Assembly (NCBI GenBank): GCA_020073465.1 | Contig: JAIQFC010000027.1 | Coordinates: 1 to 64,000 of the forward strand | DNA from: Terriglobia bacterium | GTDB taxonomy: Bacteria > Acidobacteriota > Terriglobia > Terriglobales > Acidobacteriaceae | Length of the DNA: 64,000 nt | Reading direction: 5' to 3' | Part shown: positions 43,851-52,077 of the stretch, piece by piece | How the letters are laid out: each line of letters begins with the position of its first letter | Numbering within the stretch: the first letter of the stretch is position 1 | Program-made: the position numbers and the translations under genes | The notes under the pieces: model-generated | Databases searched by the model: none | Told to the model about the DNA's origin: nothing | The model's input: the letters and a program-made list of their open reading frames with translations, nothing else

Positions 43851-46352
43851 TTACTTTTCCTGCCACTCGGGAACCCGTCCCGGCGTCCACGGCGCGCCTG
43901 CAGCCTCCATATCTTTTTCCAGCTTCGTCAGGTCGATTTCAACCAACGCACGCAGCTTCGCGAGTTGCTCCCCAAATTCCGCTGCCGCGATGTTGTAGGA
44001 ATCGACATGCGACTGTGTCGGCTTGGCCAGCACGAAGCGTTCGCCGTCCATGACATTGGTCACCCGATCGTTGATCGACGAAGGAACTGGCTCGTTGCGC
44101 TTCTGCATTTCTCTGTCGCCGCGAAGCGCCCGCAGAATCTCACGATTCTTATTCTCGATCGAATCTGCAGCTGCGCCGAGTTGCCCCTCGGCACCAGGCA
44201 CTTCCCGCAAAGCCTCGCGAATTGCCTTGAGCCTCGACTCGACATCGTCAGCCGTGTGCACCGCGCCCGACACCGCACGGTACAGGCGCGCAACCTTGCG
44301 GTGGAACTCCTCCTGCGCCGCCCGGTCTGCGGGATTCACCGAGGATGTGCCTTCGGTCATAACTTTGAACGACTGCGGTCCAGAGAGTCCGGCAACGGTC
44401 CCATTCACTTTCTGGAACAGGCGCACAGAATAGTTTCCGGCCATGACCAGAGGCCCTTGCGCACCCGAGGGCGGGAAGCCATCGCCATCTTCGTCGTGCT
44501 CGCGCAGCGATGGGGCGGAATAGCGCAGATCCCAGGCGGTACGTTGGAAACCGCTCTCCGTGCTCCCGTTGACACGCCGGATGGGCGCTCCGCTCTCGTC
44601 GTAAACCACAAAATACAGCTCCGGCTTGGCCTCTTCTGCCTCGGCGCGCAGTTCGTCGTTCGTGGGGTAGGGAAGCGTCTGGTTCTTTTTCGCCGCTTCT
44701 TTTTCCACCTCCTGTCGCTGTTCTTTCTTCGTCTTCAGCTTATCTTTCAGGAACGCGGTGAAGACTGCGCCATACGGGGGATTGTCGGCGGTGTAGAACG
44801 CGTCTCCCTGGAAAGCCTTCTTCGGGCCACCGAGTGGATGCCGCTCGATGTAGAGAAGCGCGTCTTTCACAGGGAAGAGTGCGGCCGGCTGTTCGACCGA
44901 TTCCGGCTTGATCTGACGCAACGCTGTGATGTTGTCGAGAACATAGAACCCTCGCCCGAAGGTGGCAATGACAAGATCGCTCTCCCGGGACTGAATCACC
45001 ATGTCGCGCACCGCGATCGTCGGCAGGCCGCCCTTGAGGCGAACCCAGTGCTGGCCGCCATCGATGGTGAAGTAAGCCCCGAGTTCCGTGCCTGCGAAGA
45101 GCAGATTCGCGTTCACCGGATCTTCCGCAAACGCCAGCACCGGCCCGTTCTCCGGCAGATCGCCGGCGATCGACGTCCAGGTCCTTCCTGCATCCGTGGA
45201 TTTCAGCAGGTACGGCTTGAAGTCTTCATTTTTGTGGTTCTCGAAGGCCGCATAAACCGTGTTCACGTCGTGGTGCGACGCAGCCAGGCGGCTGACGTAA
45301 GTCATCTCCGGCACTCCGGAAAACTTCTCGTACCTGGTCCAGTTCAGACCTCCGTCGCTGGTGACCTGGATCAGCCCGTCGTCCGTGCCAACGTAAATCA
45401 ATCCTTCTTTCTTCGGCGACTCCGCGAGCGCCACGATGTTCCCGTAGAACGAAGTCGACGCATTCTTAGCGACCGCATCCGCACTCCAGACTTTGCCCAT
45501 CACCGGCAGCTTGTTGCGGTCAATCTGCCGTGTGAGGTCGCCGCTGATGGCTTTCCACGTATCACCCCGGTCGTCACTGCGAAACAGCTTATTCGCCGCG
45601 AAATACAGGCGCGTGTGCGAGTGCGGGCTGATGATCAGAGGCGAGTCCCAGTTCCATCGCAGCGGTGGCTCGCCCTTTCCCTCCAGGGGCTGCAGCACGA
45701 GTTCCTGGCCCGTTGGCTTGTCGTAGCGAACCAGCACGCCGTACTGCGCTTCGGAATAGATGGTGTTCGGGTCGACGGGATCGACTTGCGAGTGGAACCC
45801 GTCGCCGCCAGTAGTGACGACCCAGTCAGAATTCATGATCCCGTTGACGTTGCGAGTGCGCGAAGGTCCGCACCACGAGAAGTAATCCTGCGTCCCGCCG
45901 CACACGTTGTAGAAGGGAAGCGCGTTGTCAACCGCCACGTCATAGAACTGCACCGTCGGCAGGTTCGCATTGAACTGCCAGTTCTTGGAATCGTCGAAGG
46001 TTTCAGCCACGCCGCCATCGGAGCCGAGAATCCAGTGCTTGGTGTTATCCGGATCGATCCAGATAACGTGGTTATCCCCGTGATGATTTGTCTCGTCGAC
46101 CTTGTGCAGGGTCTTACCGCCATCGAGCGACTCGCGCAGGCTGACGCCCATCACGAAAATGCGGTCGACATTCTTCGGATCGGCAACGACTTGGGCGTAG
46201 TACATCGCCCCCTGGTCAAATTCATTGCGCCGCTCCCAGGTCGCGCCCTTGTCGTTGGAGCGGAAGATGCCTCCCTTGCCGTCCGCCGCTTCAATCGTCG
46301 CGTATACCACATTCGGATCCGCCGGCGAAACCGACAGCCCGATGCGCCCCAT
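43851..46352 (-). CDS. Sortilin/BNR-repeat glycosidase-like protein, C-terminal part after a frameshift
   Basis: This frame holds the larger C-terminal part of a secreted BNR/VPS10-like protein. It shows repeated Asp-box style units such as SxDGGxxW and VYAxxE, and a late segment with an FN3-like or Por-type region (DLRYSAPSLREHDEDGDG). The frame starts in the middle of a propeller, directly after MGRIGLSVSPADPN. The natural N-terminal part is encoded just upstream in another frame, separated by a 2-nt shift at about 46392-46395. Sortilin-type proteins of this size (about 1050-1130 residues) are common in acidobacteria; their substrates are unknown. Confidence 0.85.
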   Translation of the reverse strand: MGRIGLSVSPADPNVVYATIEAADGKGGIFRSNDKGATWERRNEFDQGAMYYAQVVADPKNVDRIFVMGVSLRESLDGGKTLHKVDETNHHGDNHVIWIDPDNTKHWILGSDGGVAETFDDSKNWQFNANLPTVQFYDVAVDNALPFYNVCGGTQDYFSWCGPSRTRNVNGIMNSDWVVTTGGDGFHSQVDPVDPNTIYSEAQYGVLVRYDKPTGQELVLQPLEGKGEPPLRWNWDSPLIISPHSHTRLYFAANKLFRSDDRGDTWKAISGDLTRQIDRNKLPVMGKVWSADAVAKNASTSFYGNIVALAESPKKEGLIYVGTDDGLIQVTSDGGLNWTRYEKFSGVPEMTYVSRLAASHHDVNTVYAAFENHKNEDFKPYLLKSTDAGRTWTSIAGDLPENGPVLAFAEDPVNANLLFAGTELGAYFTIDGGQHWVRLKGGLPTIAVRDMVIQSRESDLVIATFGRGFYVLDNITALRQIKPESVEQPAALFPVKDALLYIERHPLGGPKKAFQGDAFYTADNPPYGAVFTAFLKDKLKTKKEQRQEVEKEAAKKNQTLPYPTNDELRAEAEEAKPELYFVVYDESGAPIRRVNGSTESGFQRTAWDLRYSAPSLREHDEDGDGFPPSGAQGPLVMAGNYSVRLFQKVNGTVAGLSGPQSFKVMTEGTSSVNPADRAAQEEFHRKVARLYRAVSGAVHTADDVESRLKAIREALREVPGAEGQLGAAADSIENKNREILRALRGDREMQKRNEPVPSSINDRVTNVMDGERFVLAKPTQSHVDSYNIAAAEFGEQLAKLRALVEIDLTKLEKDMEAAGAPWTPGRVPEWQEK

Positions 46353-46375
46353 ATCGGCTGTGGGCAGCCCGGTTT

Positions 46376-47233
46376 TCAGCTTGTTCCAGTTCGCGCCCCC
46401 GCGTCGGTGGATTTGTAGATCGCGCTCTCCGGGCCGCCATCAATCAGCGTGAATACGTGCCGCCGCCGCTGGTAGGCTGCGGCATAGACGATGTCCGGAT
46501 TCGAGGGATCGAGAGCGACATCGACGACGCCCGTGTTCTCGCTGATGGTCAGTATCGCCTTCCAGTTCCTGCCACCGTCGGTGGACTTATAGAGGCCGCG
46601 ATCGCCGCCCGGCCCCCATAGCGGTCCCTCCGCCGCGACGTAGACGACTTTGGAATCTCGCGGGTCGACGACCACGCGCCCAATGTGCTCCGACTTCTTC
46701 AGCCCGAGATTCTGCCAGTTCTTTCCCCCATCGTCTGAGCGGTAGATGCCATCTCCGTAAGCCACGCTGCGCTGGCTGTTGCTTTCGCCCGTCCCCACCC
46801 AGACGACGGACGAATCATTCGGATCAAGCGTGACCCAACCAATCGAATACGACCCTTCGCCGTCGAACACGGGAGTCCAGGTCGTGCCGTGGTTGACAGT
46901 CTTCCAAACTCCACCCGAAGCCACGCCCACGTAGTACTCAAATTTGTTCCTCGGATTCACCGCGAGCGACATCACGCGCCCGGACGCCACCGCCGGGCCG
47001 ATCATCCGGAACTTCAGCCCGGAGAAGGTGTCGGCAGTCATGCCGCCTTTCTTTTCTTCTTTCGGCTCTTCCTTCTTTTCCTCTTTCTTTTGATCTTTCT
47101 TTGACTCTTTCTTGGCCTGCACAGCGGGAGTTGCTTGCGGTTTCTTGCCCGCGTCCTTGTCTTGTGGGGCTGCGAGAAGGCTGGATAAGGCAACCAACAG
47201 AGAGGCGATGAGAATAGCGAAACGCGATTTCAC
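46376..47233 (-). CDS. Sortilin/BNR-repeat protein, N-terminal part before a frameshift
   Basis: The GTG at 47231-47233 (VKSRFAILIASLLVALSSLLAAPQ) gives a clean signal peptide, better than the ATG further upstream at 47425. A Lys/Glu-rich linker (about 30-65) precedes BNR repeats with GVASGGVWKTVNHGTTWTP. The frame ends STDAGARTGTS and stops. Deleting two bases at 46392-46395 would restore DAGANWNKLKTGLP and join it to the following frame. The break may be a sequencing error or a real pseudogene. Confidence 0.85.
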   Translation of the reverse strand: MKSRFAILIASLLVALSSLLAAPQDKDAGKKPQATPAVQAKKESKKDQKKEEKKEEPKEEKKGGMTADTFSGLKFRMIGPAVASGRVMSLAVNPRNKFEYYVGVASGGVWKTVNHGTTWTPVFDGEGSYSIGWVTLDPNDSSVVWVGTGESNSQRSVAYGDGIYRSDDGGKNWQNLGLKKSEHIGRVVVDPRDSKVVYVAAEGPLWGPGGDRGLYKSTDGGRNWKAILTISENTGVVDVALDPSNPDIVYAAAYQRRRHVFTLIDGGPESAIYKSTDAGARTGTS

Positions 47234-47410
47234 GAAGGGCTCCGATCCAAGGCAGAGAGCAAAGTCAAAGAAAAGCAGTTCCACATACGAACGGCGGACT
47301 CGGCGACCTCTGCGGTGCAAGACTCTCAAAACCGATATGTATACCGCAACCAGCCGAGAGTTAGAAGCGCCACTTTTTCTCGCATTCCACGAATCACGCC
47401 CAGCGCAGGT

Positions 47411-47416
47411 TAGAAT
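47411..47416 (+). promoter_or_regulatory. -10 element giving a leaderless thioesterase transcript
   Basis: TAGAAT ends 7 nt before the ATG at 47424, so transcription would start at or next to the start codon. There is no ribosome binding site in between. Confidence 0.5.
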
Positions 47417-47423
47417 CTGTGCC

Positions 47424-47891
47424 ATGCCCCGAAAGTCCGGTCACGGCCACGACACGCGCTACGTCAAGTTACAGAAGAATCTCTGCTTCGCCTGCGGTCT
47501 GAACAATCCCGACGGAATGCGGCTCAAATTCACGCTCGACGAGAAGCGCCAGATGTCGATCTGCCGCTTCCGCCTGGGCACGCGCTACACCGGCCCCCCG
47601 GGACACTGCCATGGCGGAATCATCGCCACCATCCTCGACGACGCCATGGGCAAGGTGAACAAGCTGCGCCACGTCGTAGCCCTGACCCGCGAGATGACCG
47701 TCGAGTACCTTAAGCCCGTGCCCCTGCACAAGCCGCTGCGAGTCGAAGCCCGCGAGGTTCAGGTCCGGGGACGAACTCACGTCAACGTGGCCGAGATTCT
47801 CAACCAGAAGGGGGAAGTCCTGGCTCGCAGCAAGGGAATTTTCATCGCCATCGATCCCGAACAGATGTTCGCGAAGTACGTGGATCGGTGA
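47424..47891 (+). CDS. PaaI-type thioesterase (hotdog fold)
   Basis: The ATG at 47424 (MPRKSGHGHDTRYV) gives 155 residues with the hotdog signature HCHGGIIATILDDAMG (HGG at 63-65, Asp72/73 as the likely catalytic residue) preceded by CFACGLNNPDGM. It would cleave acyl-CoA thioesters; the acyl group is unknown. It is divergent from the BNR gene. Confidence 0.88.
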   Translation: MPRKSGHGHDTRYVKLQKNLCFACGLNNPDGMRLKFTLDEKRQMSICRFRLGTRYTGPPGHCHGGIIATILDDAMGKVNKLRHVVALTREMTVEYLKPVPLHKPLRVEAREVQVRGRTHVNVAEILNQKGEVLARSKGIFIAIDPEQMFAKYVDR

Positions 47892-48034
47892 AACCAGCTG
47901 TCATTGGCCATAACTCCGGGCAGGAACAACTCCGGTAGCAGCGCTTCTGGTCTTAACGTTGTAAAATAAAGGCAGTCAGGCGTATCCGCGCCTATTCTTC
48001 GCGATCGCGAAAAGGTATCCACACGGTATTCAGC

Positions 48035-48955
48035 ATGTCCCAGAACAATGGCAGTTCCACCAGTCTCCGTCTCAAGACCGGCCTTGCCGAAATGCTCAAG
48101 GGCGGCGTCATCATGGACGTCACCAACGCCGAGCAGGCCACCATCGCCGAGAAAGCCGGCGCCGTCGCCGTGATGGCGCTGGAACGCGTCCCCGCGCAGA
48201 TCCGCGCCGAGGGCGGCGTGGCCCGCATGGCCTCGCCCAAAAAGATTCGCGAGATCATGGCCGCCGTGTCGATTCCGGTGATGGCCAAGTGCCGCATCGG
48301 ACATTTTGCGGAAGCCCAAATCCTCCAAGAGCTGGGCGTCGACTACATCGACGAATCCGAAGTCCTCACCCCCGCCGACGAAGCCCACCACGTCGACAAG
48401 CACGCCTTCAAGGTCCCATTCGTCTGCGGCGCGCGCAATCTGGGCGAGGCCCTGCGCCGCATCGCCGAAGGCGCCTGCATGATCCGCACCAAGGGAGAAG
48501 CCGGCACCGGCGACGTGGTCCACGCCGTCAAGCACATCCGCCAGATCGTTCAAGAGATGAAGATTCTCACCGTCCTCAGCGAAGAGGAACTCTACGCCAA
48601 AGCCAAAGAGCACCAGGCCCCGTACGAGTTGGTGCGAATCGTCGCCAAGGCAGGGAAGCTCCCCGTCCCGAATTTCTCCGCCGGAGGAATCGCTACACCA
48701 GCCGATGCGTCGTTAGTCATGCAGCTCGGCGCCGAAGCCGTGTTCGTCGGCTCCGGAATCTTCATGAAAGATTCCACCACCTTCGCCGATCCGCAGGAAG
48801 CCGAGAAGCGCGCCCGCGCCATCGTGAAGGCCGCCACGCACTACAACGACCCTAAAGTATTACTTGAAGTCAGCGAAGACCTGGCGGGAGCGATGAAAGG
48901 GTTGGCGGTCGCGGGACTAGACGAAGCGCACATGCTGCAAACGCGGGGTTGGTAG
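48035..48955 (+). CDS. pdxS: Pyridoxal 5'-phosphate synthase lyase subunit
   Basis: PdxS builds PLP from ribose 5-phosphate, glyceraldehyde 3-phosphate and ammonia. The 306-residue (beta/alpha)8 barrel has Asp28 in [12 protein letters not shown] and Lys85 in [10 protein letters not shown], equivalent to B. subtilis Asp24 and Lys81. pdxT follows 109 nt downstream, with a palindromic repeat in between. A TAAAAT (47962-47967) about 70 nt upstream is a candidate -10. Confidence 0.96.
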   Translation: MSQNNGSSTSLRLKTGLAEMLKGGVIMDVTNAEQATIAEKAGAVAVMALERVPAQIRAEGGVARMASPKKIREIMAAVSIPVMAKCRIGHFAEAQILQELGVDYIDESEVLTPADEAHHVDKHAFKVPFVCGARNLGEALRRIAEGACMIRTKGEAGTGDVVHAVKHIRQIVQEMKILTVLSEEELYAKAKEHQAPYELVRIVAKAGKLPVPNFSAGGIATPADASLVMQLGAEAVFVGSGIFMKDSTTFADPQEAEKRARAIVKAATHYNDPKVLLEVSEDLAGAMKGLAVAGLDEAHMLQTRGW

Positions 48956-48965
48956 CAGCAAAAGT

Positions 48966-49002
48966 CCCCGCCCAAGCAGAGCTTGGACGGGGCACCCTCG
49001 GG
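48966..49002. repeat. CCAAGC/GCTTGG palindromic repeat between pdxS and pdxT
   Basis: CCCCGCCCAAGC (48966-48977) and GCTTGGACGGGG (48981-48992) form a 12-bp stem with one mismatch and a 3-nt loop, followed by CACCCTCGGG. The 3' half is shared exactly with the coding copy at 4057-4078. It may attenuate readthrough from pdxS into pdxT. Confidence 0.75.
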
Positions 49003-49048
49003 GGTTTGGATACACACCAGGCGGGCACCCGCTACGGCATGCATCCAG

Positions 49049-49054
49049 TAAAAT
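49049..49054 (+). promoter_or_regulatory. -10 element close to the pdxT start
   Basis: TAAAAT ends 10 nt before the pdxT ATG (49065). The transcript would have a leader of about 3 nt, so pdxT may be expressed separately from pdxS. Confidence 0.45.
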
Positions 49055-49064
49055 CAATGCCACG

Positions 49065-49655
49065 ATGAAAATCGGTGTCCTGGCCCTGCAGGGGGATTTC
49101 GACGCGCACCGCCGCCGGCTCGAAGAGCTGGGAGCTGATGTTGTGCTCGTCAAAAAGGCTGAGCAACTCGACGAGATCGAAGGCCTGGTCATCCCCGGAG
49201 GCGAGTCCGGCACGTTCCTGAAACTGCTGGGCGAAGCAGGGTTCGAGAAGCTGAAGCAGTTCGTCCACGCCAAACCGACGTTCGGCACCTGCGCCGGCGC
49301 GATCCTGCTGGCCGCTGAAGTGGAGAATCCCAAGCAGGCCGGACTCGGCGCCCTCGACATCCGCATCCGCCGCAACGCCTACGGACGCCAGATCGACAGC
49401 TCGATCCGCGAGGGTCGATTTCTCGCAGAAAAGCCGGGCGACTCGCGGATTGAAATGGTCTTCATCCGCGCCCCCAAGATCGAGCGCGTCGGCCCCGGCG
49501 TCGAGGTCATCGCCACCGAAGGCTCCGACCCCGTCGCCGTGCGGCAGGGAAGAGTGATGGCCGCAACCTTCCACCCGGAACTTTCTGACGACACGCGGGT
49601 CCACCAGGCTTTTCTCGACTTGTGTGGGGCGGACACTCCTGTCCGACGCCTTTGA
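49065..49655 (+). CDS. pdxT: Pyridoxal 5'-phosphate synthase glutaminase subunit
   Basis: PdxT releases ammonia from glutamine and channels it to PdxS. The 196-residue class I glutaminase has the triad Cys76 (FGTCAGAI), His170 and Glu172 (TFHPELS) and the PGGESGT loop at about 44-50. It directly follows pdxS, matching the R5P-dependent PLP pathway, with no pdxJ or pdxA visible. Confidence 0.96.
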   Translation: MKIGVLALQGDFDAHRRRLEELGADVVLVKKAEQLDEIEGLVIPGGESGTFLKLLGEAGFEKLKQFVHAKPTFGTCAGAILLAAEVENPKQAGLGALDIRIRRNAYGRQIDSSIREGRFLAEKPGDSRIEMVFIRAPKIERVGPGVEVIATEGSDPVAVRQGRVMAATFHPELSDDTRVHQAFLDLCGADTPVRRL

Positions 49656-49754
49656 GTTGATTTTGACCTTCGGTCGGCAATTGATCTGACTCTCGTACCC
49701 CCCGGAACGTCAACTGCAAAAGCGGCGGACAAGAGTGACAATCGCCCCACACGA
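49621..49754. repeat. Composite palindromic element downstream of pdxT
   Basis: A forward copy (49621-49645, GTGTGGGGCGGACA) and an inverted copy (about 49722-49752, ending TCGCCCCACAC) flank about 75 nt. The unit recurs as a single copy at 51244-51270. The whole could fold into one long hairpin. Its shape is like a small non-autonomous element. Confidence 0.6.
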
Positions 49755-49763
49755 AGAATTTTC

Positions 49764-49797
49764 TTGACATGCTCATCGCGTAACTGTAAGGTTACGC
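49764..49797 (+). promoter_or_regulatory. ArsR promoter with overlapping operator
   Basis: TTGACA (49764-49769) is spaced 17 nt from a weak -10 TAAGGT (49787-49792), giving a start at about the ATG (49801). The perfect inverted repeat GCGTAAC (49778-49784) / GTTACGC (49791-49797) covers the -10, which is what autorepression by an ArsR protein would use. Confidence 0.6.
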
Positions 49798-49800
49798 ATT

Positions 49801-50175
49801 ATGCGGAACCGTTCAGTTACATATTCGTCCGAGGCTACGTTTCAGGCCCTGGCCGATCCCACCCGCCGCGCCGTTCTCGACCTTCTGCGGCGGGGCAGCC
49901 AGCCCGCCGGCCAGATTGCAGGAGCCTTCCCGGTTTCCAGACCGGCAATCTCCAAGCACCTGCGTTTGCTGCGCCGCGCTCATCTCGTCCGCGAGCACCG
50001 TGAAGGACGGCACCGCGTCTACCAGCTCAATCCGGAACCCCTGCGCGCCGTTGATTCGTGGCTCGAACAGTACCGCTCGTTCTGGAGCGCGAGCCTGGCT
50101 AACCTGAAAGCATTTGTGGAAGCCGAGCACGCGCGCGAGTCACAGACAGCGCGCAAACGCAAAGGAACCTCGTAA
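49801..50175 (+). CDS. ArsR-family transcriptional regulator
   Basis: The 124-residue winged helix-turn-helix protein has LADPTRRAVLDLLRRG and the recognition helix SRPAISKHLRLLRRAHLV, then a wing HREGRHRVYQLN. It lacks the cysteine motifs of metal-sensing ArsR proteins and belongs to the SRPBCC-associated group. The stop overlaps an ATG (TAATG), hinting at coupling with the next gene. It most likely represses this operon via the palindrome at its start. Confidence 0.9.
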   Translation: MRNRSVTYSSEATFQALADPTRRAVLDLLRRGSQPAGQIAGAFPVSRPAISKHLRLLRRAHLVREHREGRHRVYQLNPEPLRAVDSWLEQYRSFWSASLANLKAFVEAEHARESQTARKRKGTS

Positions 50176-50210
50176 TGCCAAATCAAATATGCAAGGAAAG
50201 GAACAAACTC

Positions 50211-50702
50211 ATGACCAGATCCAATCGTGGTGCCTTCGCTCTGTTCGTGGTACTAGCCGCCACCGCCGCCCTGGCGCAGTCCGCCGCCCAGAAGTCGTTT
50301 GACCAGGTCAAATCATTAGCCGGCACCTGGGAAGGGAAGAGCCCCATGGGTGAGCTGCAAGTCATTTTTAAAGTGACTTCGAACGGCTCGGCCGTGATGA
50401 GTGAAATCCTCGGCCACGAAGACATGATTTCCATGGTCCACCTCGACGGTCCGAACCGGCTGATGCTGACGCACTACTGTGCAGCCGGAAACCAGCCCCG
50501 CATGCAGGCCAAGACTTCCGCCGACGGCAAGACCATCACCTTCGATTTCGTCGATGCCACCAACCTGGCCAGCCCCGACGCCGGGCACATGCGCAGCGTC
50601 GTCATCGCCGTGGTCGACCCGAACCATCACACCGAGGAATGGACCTTCATCGACCACGGGAAAGAGATGAAGGAACTGTTTGACCTTCGCCGCAAGATGT
50701 AG
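50211..50702 (+). CDS. Secreted protein with lipocalin-like pattern, function unknown
   Basis: I chose ATG 50211 (MTRSNRGAFALFVVLAATAALAQ): it has AAGGAAAGGA upstream and a good signal peptide. ATG 50175, overlapping the ArsR stop, is the alternative. The mature 140 residues begin KSLAGTWEGKSPMGELQVIFKV and are rich in beta strands, as in DUF1579-like or other small barrel proteins. It lies inside the ArsR/SRPBCC cassette. Confidence 0.72.
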   Translation: MTRSNRGAFALFVVLAATAALAQSAAQKSFDQVKSLAGTWEGKSPMGELQVIFKVTSNGSAVMSEILGHEDMISMVHLDGPNRLMLTHYCAAGNQPRMQAKTSADGKTITFDFVDATNLASPDAGHMRSVVIAVVDPNHHTEEWTFIDHGKEMKELFDLRRKM

Positions 50703-50768
50703 CGCAACACACAGGCAGGACATTTTCCGATGCATTCACGACTTTCGAAACACCAAGGAGCAAAAATT

Positions 50769-51242
50769 ATGGCTTCAACTTTGATCACCCCCGACCTGGA
50801 TGCAGTCGTCAGCGAGGTTCACATAGCCGCGCCTCCCGAGCGCGTATTCCAGGCCCTCATCGATCCCCGGCAGGTGAAAAGCTGGTGGACCAGCGATCAG
50901 TGCCAGATCGAATCCTTCACCATCGAACCTCGAAAGGGCGGACGCTGGACCTACGACACGAAGAAAAGTTCGCTCAACGTGAACGGCGTCAGCCAATTCC
51001 ACTGCGACGGCGAAGTGCTGGAATACGATCCGCCGCGCCTGCTCGCCTACACCTGGATCGCCAACTGGCACGAGGACAAGGCGGCACGCACAGTGGTCCG
51101 CTGGGAACTCTCTCCCAAGTCAGGTGGAACGCTCCTGAAAGTCACGCACAGCGGCCTCACGAATCTTCCGGCCTCGCGCAAGGATTACAGCGGCGGCTGG
51201 ACCGGCGTCGTCGAGCAGCTCAAGAAGTTCGTGGAGCAGTGA
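50769..51242 (+). CDS. SRPBCC family protein (AHSA1-like)
   Basis: The ATG at 50769 (MASTLITPDLDAVVSEVHIAAPPERVF) follows CAAGGAG by 8 nt. The 157-residue protein has the SRPBCC/AHSA1 pattern: AAPPERVFQALIDP at the start, RKGGRWTYD, and a C-terminal helix GWTGVVEQLKKFVEQ. The fold binds hydrophobic ligands. Such genes commonly follow an ArsR regulator. The ligand is unknown. Confidence 0.88.
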   Translation: MASTLITPDLDAVVSEVHIAAPPERVFQALIDPRQVKSWWTSDQCQIESFTIEPRKGGRWTYDTKKSSLNVNGVSQFHCDGEVLEYDPPRLLAYTWIANWHEDKAARTVVRWELSPKSGGTLLKVTHSGLTNLPASRKDYSGGWTGVVEQLKKFVEQ

Positions 51243-51243
51243 C

Positions 51244-51270
51244 CGTGTGGGGCGGACACTCTTGTCCGCC
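51244..51270. repeat. Palindromic repeat, GGCGGACA class
   Basis: GGCGGACA (51251-51258) and TGTCCGCC (51263-51270) form a perfect 8-bp stem with a 4-nt loop, right after the SRPBCC stop. It shares GTGTGGGGCGGACACT with 49621 and with the inverted copy near 49722. Confidence 0.7.
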
Positions 51271-51472
51271 AAATGCCGGCGGCCTTGGTGGTGTCTGGCG
51301 TTGGCCGTAACTGCGCTCGACCCCACTGGCTGTAATCCGCCGATACGGTACTGAAGAGGGCGGGCGGGATGTTCGCATTCAAGAGTGTGCGCACCACACC
51401 GCTCGTGAAGCACGAACACAGCGGCGGGAAACGGGGAAGCAACCCCAGGTTTCCACCGCCCCAAGGGGACTC

Positions 51473-51994
51473 ATGGCAACCGTCGCAATCACGCCCGACC
51501 AGAATGCAGTCTTCGGAGAGATTTTCATCGCCGCGCCGCCAGCCCGCGTCTTCGAGGCGCTCACCGACCCCGTCCAGCTGCCCAAGTGGTGGGGCCAGGA
51601 GGGCACGTACCGGATCACCGAGTGGAAAGCCGATCTTCGCCCTGGCGGCAAGTGGTCGAGCGTCGGCGCTCGTGCGGATGGCACCGCGTTTCGCGTTGAC
51701 GGCGAATACCTGGAGCTGGACCCTCCTCGCCTGCTCGTGCATACCTGGATCGCCAGCTGGAGCGGTCCCCTTAAGACCGTGGTCCGATGGGAGCTCGAGC
51801 CGCACACCGTACACGGCCTGCATCCCAGCGGTCCGCGGAAGGCTTGCACCGGCACTCTTGTGAAAGTCCGCCAGGAAGGGTTTGCCGGCTCTCCTCCGGA
51901 GCTTGCGATCGGACACGGCGAGGGATGGAAGCGCATCCTGGGATGGCTGCTCGGTTATCTGGAGAAAGGGGAAACTGCTGACATGCGCCAGTGA
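51473..51994 (+). CDS. Second SRPBCC family protein (AHSA1-like)
   Basis: The 173-residue protein resembles the preceding one (IAAPPARVFEALTDP, RPGGKWSSVG, GWKRILGWLLGYLE) and looks like a paralogue. It is separated from it by 230 nt containing a palindromic repeat. A TWIASWSG segment precedes the last strand. The ligand is unknown. Confidence 0.87.
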   Translation: MATVAITPDQNAVFGEIFIAAPPARVFEALTDPVQLPKWWGQEGTYRITEWKADLRPGGKWSSVGARADGTAFRVDGEYLELDPPRLLVHTWIASWSGPLKTVVRWELEPHTVHGLHPSGPRKACTGTLVKVRQEGFAGSPPELAIGHGEGWKRILGWLLGYLEKGETADMRQ

Positions 51995-52077
51995 TGCCGC
52001 AGGTGTCCAGTGTCGGCGCAAGCGAGTGCGCATTTTGCCGGGCACTACAAGAGGGAGCGGTGGGATAACCGCCAGGC

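Noticed and set aside
43818..46418. 866-residue plus-strand frame opposite the BNR protein
   Set aside because: Shadow frame. The minus-strand BNR repeats explain the region.
48966..49002. Possible PLP riboswitch between pdxS and pdxT
   Set aside because: The stem belongs to a dispersed repeat family found elsewhere, so a specific sensing role is not supported.
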